In this document: one piece after another, positions 48,001 through 58,700 of the stretch | Layout of the letters: each line of letters begins with the position of its first letter | How positions within the stretch are numbered: the first letter of the stretch is position 1 | NCBI GenBank assembly: GCA_964036155.1 | Contig: OZ038422.1 | Span: forward strand, 62,147,201-62,211,200 | Source: Diploscapter coronatus | Lineage: Eukaryota > Nematoda > Chromadorea > Rhabditida > Rhabditidae | DNA: 64,000 nucleotides | Direction of reading: 5' to 3' | Translations under genes and position numbers: made by a program | The notes under the pieces: model-generated | What the model was told of the DNA's origin: nothing | Database searches by the model: none | The model's input: the letters and a program-made list of their open reading frames with translations, nothing else

Positions 48001-48669
48001 CACATTTTCTACCAAAAAAGTGATGCACAAATCACAATTGTTCAATTGAATGAAGAGCAACTTGGATAATTCGTTGCTTCGTTACCCATAGTTAAGGGTA
48101 TAGGGCAAGATGCGAAGAGATCTTTTCCCATATTATTTCGTAGGTAACGAATTATCCAGGTCGCCGAATAAAGTACAAAAATATATAAATTCGCACTTTT
48201 ATTCAATTTTTCAAAATAAATGTTTAAATTCCAAATTTTCAGATCTGGACCTGCTCATCGAGTCGGTACATCTGCTCACGCTCAGCCTGCCTCATCTCCC
48301 GGAAGCGACGAGACTTTTTGATGGGGTAACCTTTTAAAAAATTGTACCAAACAAATTCAACAAAATCGAATCGAGCGAATTTACTCAACTGAAAATTTGA
48401 TATCCAATGTACTCCTCCTATTAAATTCGAATAAAAGACCTGTAGATAACCCATAAATTTTGCATTTGGGATCTAAATATACTTGTTAGACGAATTTTAG
48501 TGCTATTTTTGCTACTCGAATTTTTTAGGACGGACCTGCCGGAACAAGTTTTGGAGCTGGACCTCAATTCGGATCCGCACCTATGAACATCGACTCATTG
48601 CCGCAAAGGGATCTATCCGTTCCAAAAGAATTCTACTACTCCCTCAACTCTTCTTATTACCATTTGTAA
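45002..48669 (+). CDS. Disordered Ser/Pro-rich protein with SxIP motifs; SLAIN-like candidate (apparent frameshift)
   Basis: About eleven exons start at MAKRYEFSMDLDDEDDIVRV. The protein is rich in Ser, Asn and Pro and has an acidic segment DLEKDLAELERDLAALGEDS. A helix RNELEEVARKQEEALRLMVL resembles the conserved helix of SLAIN1/2 (VQILARMQEESLRQ). Towards the end, TKIPRVIRRSAIPTPTSKI carries TKIP and SAIP sequences like the SxIP motif that binds EB proteins at microtubule plus ends. After PASSPGSDETF the frame hits TGA within a run of five T (48312-48316). With four T the frame would run on through GDG to the last exon, ending NSSYYHL at 48669. The homology is weak; function is inferred. 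Confidence 0.55.
48060..48162. mobile_element. Small foldback element in an intron
   Basis: Inverted ends GGATAATTCGTT and AACGAATTATCC enclose an interior with CATAGTTAAGGG and AGATCTTTTCCCAT. It lies in the intron before the exon carrying PASSPGSDETF and resembles the element at 12090-12192. Confidence 0.65.
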
Positions 48670-49744
48670 GGATGCTTTTAGTTTTCTTCTTAAAATTATT
48701 TTTGTTGTAAAAATGAGTATATTTCTCAGAATGCCTATGATTTTTTGTTGAAAAATATCGTATCTCCAAATTGATTTTGATGAAAGGTTGTGAAAAGCTT
48801 TTATTTAAAAATGATGCACAAATTTTATCCTTTCCCTTATATTTTATTCTATTTCTGAAAGCTTGATTTAGATAGAGCTTATATACTTGAATATATTTAA
48901 TCTAGGTCGTGAAGATAGTTTATTCTAATTCTTTGACAGAACAAGACATTTTCGGTGATCTTTCTTGAAAACAGCATTTACATAGGTTTTTTTTTAGGAA
49001 TTTTTGTATATGGAACTTCCTCAAATGCTCACTTCTATCTTTCCCAAAATACATGTATTTTGTTTATTTTTTAAAATGACGATCTAAAATTATTTGACGC
49101 CGTTTTAAATTTTCTTTTGTACATGGCTAGAGTGCCAATCATTGTTCAGCTTAAAATTATGTCCTTTCTAGCCGGTGCTATGATATATAAATGATATTTT
49201 ATTTAATCGTCCATAGATAAAAACAAGGAAAAGACCGGTAATGGTGAAGAATCAGATTAGGGTCAATTTTTAAAAATTCGAGGTTAAGACCCCCCTAAAT
49301 CCGATCAACTAACGCAAAACTACAACAAGGAAAATGAGTATCGACATGGTTTTCATCGAATTTTATCAAAACTCGATAAAAAATCTCAAGTTTTAAATCA
49401 AAATGAGGTCAATTATTATTTAGAAAAAGGCAAGAAAGATTTAAGAGATAGAATACCACAACTTGTACATAAAGAATAAATATGATGAAAAGCGTTGAGC
49501 ATTTAAGGCACAAGTTCAAAGGAAATGAAAAATGGTATTACTTGACGTGTAATTCAATTTGAAAAATAAAGCTTGTAATGATAGGATGAATTTAAAAATA
49601 AAAATTGGAGTTAAACTAAATGGTTTAAAATAATTGAGGTTTAGAACTGAATAAAGTTTAAAATGAGTAAAGATAAAGAATGAATGAAGTTTAAACTTAT
49701 TTAGTTTAAATTAAATTCTATAAAGGAGCCAAAAATTCAAATCA
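48670..49744. other. AT-rich convergent intergenic region
   Basis: This gap separates two convergent stops. It carries several short A-rich and AAACTTAAT-like repeats but no recognisable gene or element. Confidence 0.5.
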
Positions 49745-52700
49745 TTACCTAGATTTGACGAGTAGTTGGTTGATCTTCAATGCTTGGCAAGTGTCGTTCA
49801 CCACCCAGGTGCAGTCTCTGTCCGCAGGCAGACGAAGTGCACTTTGTATGCAGCAATGTGCGTCCCCAGACACCATACGACTCTCCACCAGGAACTGCAA
49901 AAAGCACTCATTTTAATAAATATACTTTTTCACAAAGTGCGCTAATTTTATCCAGTACTAGATTTAGGAGAGTTTTCGCATAGAATAAACCCCTGAGGTC
50001 AAATTTAACTCAAGTTGGTCCTACCGGATCCCGAATTTTAAAATTGAGCTTCTCATCGAAAATGTACAGAAAAATCCGAAATTATATCCCGGTCCGATCT
50101 TCGCCAGGCGTAATTTTTTAATTTTTTATTCAAAAATCCACTTTTCAGAGTAATTCTAACAGATTTCGTGAAGCACATCATCTTTACTAACCTTGAATAG
50201 CGTTTTCCATTTCACGGCATCAACAGGCGTGGGGGCGGGAATTAAATCCGACAAAAGCGCTGCCCCCAAATCAGAAAATGCACTCTTCAAAGCCTGGGAC
50301 GAAGCCGGACATCTGGTGTCGGAATAGCAGCGAATCAGGCGAAGATAAGTGTCAGGCTAAATTTAATTTTAGAGTTTCCTATAAAAAATTTCCTAATCGA
50401 AGTATTTAGTAAAATTGTAAAGTGTGTTTGTCTGTCTGTCTGTCTGTTTGTGCACGCTTAGTTCTCGAATACTAAGCAAGATACCCCCATAAATTATACA
50501 TGGTTAGAAAGGTAATTTTGTCCTGATGTGCAACGTAAAAAACCCGATCGATTTTGGTCCAAGAAATGGGCACTTTTACCCAAAAATGTGGTTTCCCCTG
50601 TATAAAGTCAGAAAATGGAGAAATAGCACATGACATGGAGAGAGCAAACAAAAAGGAAAGGAGGGAAGAAAAGACTCAGTGAGTCATCGAATTTGACAGG
50701 GGTCGAGACATGTTCCTATGGAAGAGTGGATATGATTCCTGGCTTTCAATGGCAAGGGATGAATAGAATAGTGCTCGGGCCCTGTCACCCTCAAAATTTT
50801 GCGGAAATATTTTTTGCAAAAATGGAAAAAATGTTTTAACTTCTTAAAAATTCTAATTTTTATGTATATGCAAATTTTTTATCCGAAAGACGAGTTTTTG
50901 TCACAAATAACCTCAGTCAGAAAATCGAATATTTCAAAGAATGCTGATATTTCGTTAGGGATACAAAGTTCAAAACAAATTCTAATCCTTTACCCAACTA
51001 TTAATATTCCACCGGATATTAGAATATTTCACAATTCCTTCTTTTATCAGAAATATAAAGAAATGCTCATAAAATAATATTCACTCGGAAATATCAGAAA
51101 TCAAGAACGATGGGATTATATCTGAACCCAACATGACCTAAATTTTCGATGAATCCAAAATTATCCAATGTTTTACCTATATTCGAAACAAACTACTCAA
51201 GTATTAACTGATATTGACATCACTCAGATGTTTTGTGAAAGCTTCCCATGATTTTATGATAAAACCACAATTAAAATCTTTTAAATTGTGCCGAAGGTTA
51301 ATTTTAACCATACCTGAATCTAGAATTATCTACTTTTACCCGAGTATGGTTTATCAAAATCTTAATCCTACTTCCTACTCTTTAGTAAAACCCCTGAGTG
51401 TGTTTGTTTGTTTGTCCAAGCTTATATCTGGAGATGTGATCATCCAATTGAGATGGGATTTGCACTAAAAGATGTGCAATTTTCCCGCGGTGTGCAACGT
51501 AAAAAACCCGATTGATTTTGATTCAGGAAATGGGTGCTTTTAGCCAAAAATGTGGTTTCCTATATAAAGACAAAAAAAAAGAAATAGCGCGTGAGATGGA
51601 GAGAACAAGCGCAATGCGAGCGAAAAGGAAAGGGAGAAGGGAAGGTCCAGTGAATCGTCGAATTTGACCAGGAATTGAGGCGTGCTCCTATGGAGGAGTG
51701 GGAATGACTCCCGGCTCTCAATGGGGCGGCTTAGTGTGAATAGATGATGTGATTAATGTTCGGGTTCTGTTGCCCCTAAGTGATGTGGGTTTATTTTTGC
51801 AAAATTTATAAATACCTCAAAAATTAATTTTTCCCCAAATATTCAAATATTTTGCAAGAGCTACACTTTTTGCGAACATTCCAATCTTTCATCAGAAATG
51901 TAGAAATTCACAAGGCAGTTTTTGCCTGAAATTTAAATTTATAAAATACATTGTGGGGGAAATTTAGTATGAAATCAATCAAAATCGGAGTTGAAGCCAT
52001 TTCAGAAAGAAAAGTTTGGAGCTGAACTCAATTTTAGAAAATCACTAAAATCTGTGCTGAGACTACTTTAGAAAAAATATTTTTATTCTACTTTTTAGTA
52101 TTTTTGTTAAATGTATCTATTTGTCTGTCCAAGCTTAGTTCTCGATACTAAGCATGGTAGACCCAAGTGTTATACATAGTTGGAAAGGTCTTTTCATCCT
52201 GATGTGCAACATAAAGAACCTGATCGATTTTGGTTCAAGAAATGGGGACTTTTACCCAAAAGACTATTTCCTTACTTGCGAAGGTGTAAAAAGAAGAGAA
52301 ATAGTGGCGCAAAGCGGAACAACATGATATGTGGAGAGAATTTAGGAAAGGAATAGAGGAAAAGGGACGTAATGATGTGGTCAAGTGGATAGAGTGGTGG
52401 TTCGTTTACAAATTGTGGCGGGTGTTCATAACCGATTGAGATCAGAGGTGGGCCGGGAGTCTCGGTGTTCGAGAAATTTTAATCCCGATCCCGGTCAAAT
52501 TTTAGCGGAACTTCCGATTTTCAAAATAAGCAAAATAGCCACTTTTTAGTAATTTGACAATGGAATGAATTTTCGACTAAGGTGTGTCTCAAAACTATGA
52601 ACGCACTTTGAGTTCAAGAGCCCCACACCCGCAATACCTGAATTATTCCGGCTCAAATTTTGTACCCAGATGCTCTAATATATTCCCCATATATCTGCAG

Positions 52701-55700
52701 GATTTCAGTTCGATTCGATTTACTATGCTGTTTCTAAGATTTTGTTCTGAAAGCATCCCTTAACTATGGAAAATGTTAAGAGAACCTTCTTCAAAAATGT
52801 CTATTTCTGAGTATAGTTAACCTATCAGAAAACTGGTAGCATGGAATGATAAGATCATTATTAGGCTTCCAAAAGATCACAACGATTTATAATAAAAAAT
52901 CTATAAGAGCCTGGAACAACATTTTAAGTTTCTTTAAATGGCATATTTTTCCATAATTAGGGCTACGTCGGATGTTTGATGAAGTGTAGATCTCCAGTAA
53001 CGTGATGCAAGAGATGTACTTGGTCTCAAAAGAAGTGGAATGGTATATATTTCCAGGATTTATGTCATTTTTGCGTATATCATATGAAATTTTTACCCTT
53101 TGAATTTTTCGAAGAAACTTTTCTTAACATTTTTCATAGTTAAGGGATACTTTCAGAACAAAATCTTAGAAACAGCATAGTAAATTGAATCGAACTGAAA
53201 TCCTGCAGATATATGAAGAATATATTAGAGAATCTATGTACAAAATTTGAGCCGAGATAATTCAAGTATTGCGGGTGTGGGGCTCTTGAACTCAAAGTGC
53301 GCTCATAATTTGAGACAAGGAATTTTTAATTTTGTCGCCAACGAGTCTACTGATGAAACAGTTCAGGTGAAAAGTGGATAGATATTATTCTTCTGCGAGC
53401 TTGATAGTATAAAATTATTATTTGACTTTTGATAGCATTAGTACCAGTCGGAACATTGCAAAAAAGAGGGGTGCGCTCATAATTTTGAGACACACCCTAT
53501 AAGGTTTATTATACCTTGAAAATGCTAGAAATTAAAAGAGACTCCCAATCCTGGTTCCGAATTTTTTTCAAAGTCGGTCCCGGCCCATCTCTGAATTGAG
53601 ATATGATAATGCAATCATAGCTCAAAAGTTTCCTTTTCGCAAAACTATCCACTGAAACTTTAATGATAAAATGCACTTTTTGATGAAAAATGACAAAAAC
53701 TGATGGAAAAGAATAATCAAGCAAGGGAATCTGAATCTGAAGTTTATTCTCACTTTTAGATAACATAATTGTGGCTATTTGCATATGAACAGAATACGCC
53801 TGTGATTTTTAGAATTTGATTGGCAAATGACTAAGACTGATAAAGTATGGTAAAGTAAGATAACCAAGTATGGAACATCTGAATCTGACATCTTTCCTTC
53901 TTAGTAAAACTGCTGAGTGTGCCTGAGCTTAGATTTCGATACCTGAGCAAAGAAACCCACAGATGGTTCGAAAGGTAATCGTGACCAGCGTGCAACGTAT
54001 AGGTTTTATCTCGATTTAATATTTTTGACTTCATTAACTTCTTCTCTTATGAAAAATTGAATAATGGGGTAGTCATTATCCATTATCCGACACATCTTGG
54101 CCTTGAAAGGTGGTCTTCAGATAGTGGGAAATGAGATCAATGAGAATGGGAATTCCAAATGCAGATATATAAAATTAGAAAATTATCGTATATTCCAAAT
54201 GCATAAATGGCAAAGGCTTAACAAAGAATTGGTCATTATCATTAGGGTCAAGGTGGAATTAGAGATTCAATGGAACCAGATAATTTCTATGGTTGAAATA
54301 AAAAAAGAATAATGGACCGAAAGATCAATATTCATTATTTTTGCCAAATGTTCATTTTATGCTAATTTAAAAAAAAAAAAAAATAATTCAGTTCTTTCTG
54401 CCTAATTTACATATCTAAATACCAATATTATGCCAATTTTTAATGGTAGTCAAATTTTTGGATAAACATTTCATGTATATTTCAAATTATAAAGCGAGTT
54501 CGACTCAAAAAGTAAGATTTAAATTTTAATTCACAATCCAAATTAAAGTCTAAATTAAAATTCAAACAGGCCAAATTCAAGTATTAGCTTCGAACATCCA
54601 AATTCATGTTCAATTTCAAAAATTCAAGGTATTTCAAGTTCAAATTAAACAAATTGAAGGTCAAAGTCAAGATCGAAAATCCCACACCAAATTCTAACCA
54701 AGTTTGGGCTCAAAATTTCATATAAAGCTCAAATGAAAACTCAAAATCACATCCCAATTCAAATAGTCAAAATTAAAATCAATTTCTTTATAATAATTCA
54801 AATAGCATTTTCAATTGAATTAAAATTGAAATTCGGCTAAGCCCTGGCGAAGCCAGGGCCTAGCCGAGGCGGCCGCTTCGCGGCCGCCTCGGCTAGTGTT
54901 TGGTATTTTCAAATAAATTTAAAGATTTCTATCATATTCGCTAGAATCTCCTATATCTTACATCATAAATAACAAAAGCTGTCGATTTTCGTTTCGGGTC
55001 GATCACCACATAGTCGCTGTGAGGGAAGTCGATAGAATAGTTCCTCTCGTTAACAACAGCCAGCTGAAGTTTATTCTCCATGCCTCCCACCTCGATCGGG
55101 ACGCTCCACAGCTCAGGAGTAAGTTGCTGAAATCGTATTCTTGGCAAAATCCGGACTTTTAAAAGTTTCGAACCCTGAATTCCACTTTTTGCGGGGTCAC
55201 GGTAGCCTGAATCACGGGTCGGCTAGCACGAGAAAACCACTCTTCCAGCATTTTTCCTAAATTGCCAAACTCTTGAAAAATCCACTTTTCCGGAATTTTT
55301 TACCAGCTTCCTCTCGGTTTGTAGCAGTCACAACAGCGTCTTTCCAGTTATTCACCGATGCCGAAGAAAAGGCGAATTTTTTCATGATCTAAAATTTTGG
55401 GAGTTTAAAATTTTTAAAAACTCGAATCGAAGTACCTCCTGTAACATGCCGATTACGGTATTCTCTCCAAAAGTGGCATCCAAAGAGTAGAAGATCTCCA
55501 CGAAACGAGGCGAGCATTTAGAAGCTCCCTGAAATTACAGTAATCTCAAATAAAGACCCGGTTTGAATTTTACCGGAATAGCGAAAGGTGGCCTTCTAGT
55601 AGCGGTCGAGGCAGAATTAGAGGATTCGGACTTCAAATTTTTGGGCCGACTTTCCGCGACCAAGTTCACTCGAGTTCTATTTGCGATAAAGTTCAGATTT

Positions 55701-58700
55701 TCATTCAATTTAGCCTCCAAATATGAAGTCAGGGCGTCCTAAAAATAAAAATTTAACTTGTTCTTTATTTATTTAATTTCTTTTAGATTTAGATTTATAT
55801 TTTCTTAGTTTATGATTTCTAATGCGATCTAAAATGAAATATAATCCTTATAGATTGACTACTGTATTTTACTGTCTTCTAGGATATACTCTTAAATCGC
55901 GCAATAGCCCTTCACAAAATTCCAATATCTCAAATTACTTTGCCTCTGATTTTTGTGTTTTACATCCCAACCGTTTCCCCGTCCCTATCCTTAAGTACAT
56001 ATCGTCTGTTTATTGTTTTACCGGAGTGACCCCAAGAGGTTGCGTAAAGTTTAGACCAGACGCCCTCTTAGCAGAAATCACTAAAACCCACTTATCTCTA
56101 GCCCTGCGTATTAAGATAGAAGAGGATACCGTCTGAGATAAATCCGAACTCAATTTTTGTCCCTGGTAGAAAAATGAGATCTCTCTAAAAGCGGCTTAGG
56201 GATAAGATAAGGGGGCGTCTGTTGGATTTTAGTGGATCTTGGGGATAAAATTTTCTGGGATGAAAGATTGCCGACAGATATGTTTTACTCAGGTTTACTT
56301 GGGTGAAATATTGTGATTTGTTAGGATTACTAACATTAAAAATAGCTGTTTTTTAAATGGCATTTTTTAAGTGATGTTGAAATTCAGGAAAATATCATGA
56401 CATATGAAGGTTATTAGGTCCAAAAAAGAATTTCTAAATTAAATATTCATCAAATTATTGACATTTCTGTCCCTTTCTTTCGATAATTTAATCCCCACGA
56501 GTTCATCATATTCTCTATTACAATCTCGCGCTTAGCTACGAGGCATAAACAATTTTCTACCTCGTCTCTTTCGCTGCTATTCTAATTTCTCTCATAGCAA
56601 TATGAATATGCGCACATATCGAATGAGCATCATATTTTCGATTTGCATTTAGCAAAAAGTAGCTAAAAATTAGCAGAAATAGCTACAATTTGTAAAAAAA
56701 AAATTAAGCAAGAACACGTAGATGTCTAATAACAAATACTAGTTTTTCATTCAAAGTACAAAAAAGCTAAAAATTAGGATATTTTTACCTCAAAGCAGTT
56801 GCTTGTTCCACTATGGGTTGACACGATCCCACCCAACCACTGCGAAATCACCTTTTTCATTAAAGTCTCATGCGTCATTGTATGGCTAGGATATTCAACT
56901 TGGCTGTCCTGAATTTAAACCGTAATTTCGGTAAATGACGTTTTAAAAAATACCTTCAAAGTAATGATTCCTAGTGCGGAATGACCTGGCATAGGGATGG
57001 GTGCGGAAACGATGCTGAGTTTGTTCAGAGGATAGGGGAACGACGACCATTTCGTCATTAGAGCGATGATCTAAAGTTGAAATTTTTATTAGATCATAAT
57101 TTAAATAATGACTTCATTTACTCTAACAGAGCATAAGATTTTAGGGAAGAGTTTCAAATTTCAAGTCGTAATGATATGCTTTAAATTATGCCGTCACGAA
57201 TTATGTCGACTTTACATTCTAAATAAAGACTTAATCATTTTAAGTATGGCGTTACATTTTAATTCACGACGATGTCACACTTACCTTCGAAGTTTCAGCA
57301 TAGATCCACTCATGTTTCTCCCTCTTGAAGTTGCTGTGCAGGGTGAACAGAACTTCGACATCCGGGATATAGCTTCCATCGATCATAGTTCGATTGTAGA
57401 CGAGTAATTCGGCTCTTTGGAACGAGGCAAACGCGATTTGCTAAAAACAATAATATGTTTGGCAATCTGGAAAAGTAGTTGTAATAAATAGTTGCATCGT
57501 TACATGCGAAATAGTAAAGGAAGATCATCTTTTTGCTAACAGATCCTACGTTAGTTTGCACACAACAATTCAACTATTGCAACTATTTTTCCAGATTGTC
57601 AAAATGATACCTTTATATTTTAGTCTTAGTCTCAGTTTAATTTAAAATATTAAATATCCTAACGTTTACCTAATTAGTTCGTTGATTTTAGCCTAATATG
57701 TGTAATTTATTAAATAAATATAGTACCTGAGTGGTCAGTGGAACGGTCCTCTGGAAGCAGGTCACCGGATCACGCTGATCGGGAAGAGGGTCGGAGTTGG
57801 ATCGAGCTTGAAATTCAGGTTGTTGTTTCAAGCAGAGATCGACGGTGGTCTAAAATATATATTTTTTTCATTTTTAGAGTATAAATTTAGTATTTTACTC
57901 TAGTTTTCCGCTTTAAAATGGTAGTTTAGTATTTTGTGCTAATTTCTATACCTTATAGTGCGGATCATCGAATGAGGGGAAGATATGGCGAGCGGACTTC
58001 AGCCGGAACAAACTTCCAATGATTGTCGCCGAATGCATGTTCCATCGAGCAGGAATTGCCGAATACAAATGAGCCCGTTCATTCGAAGACACGAAATTGC
58101 GGAACGAAATTCGAAGATTTGAACCACTAGGTATTTTCTGGGATAGAACTATCGATAGAAGCTCTTCCGGGACATCCATAACTGACTTGGAGATGCAGAT
58201 GGTTTCCCCTGAAATTTTATCATGTGTTAAAGGATAGGCGTGAAAACTCAGGTTTTATATGGCATCGTATATCTGAGATTTATTTATTGCTCTTTCATTA
58301 ATCAATTTCTCCCATTCCTTTGAATAACCGCCTAAGCGTCAATTAGCATCGATGCGATCTATCAATTTATCTTAGGTCAAAAGCTTAGGTGTGAAGATAT
58401 GTGACAGGGTCATTAGGGTGAAGTAGAAGTACTTTAGAAAACTAAAAGAGCCCTAGAAATAAATAGAAGAGCCCCAGATAGATATTATGGGATTTTTGGT
58501 GCAGATTATATGAAATTCCCCTATTTTCATTCCTACGATTTTTCTTATAAGTTTCACCATCGAAAATCCATAGCACACTTTGATTTTATTGGATCGTAAA
58601 AAGTCCGCTGCGAAGAAAAACGTTTGGTACGGCGCCCGACCCGTAGTGAGGAGGGATCATTTTTCCGTCGGTCTGAGTGTCGGCTCGTAGCGCTTTGCCG

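Noticed and set aside
50424..50451. Tandem TGTC repeats as a CRISPR-like array
   Set aside because: Simple microsatellite without spacers, in a eukaryotic intron.
55822..56136. 104-codon plus-strand frame in an M1 intron
   Set aside because: No homology, no splice sites or start context; likely chance.
58620..58700. GC-richer stretch resembling a structural RNA
   Set aside because: Explained by the MITE-like element with inverted ends at 58589-58750.
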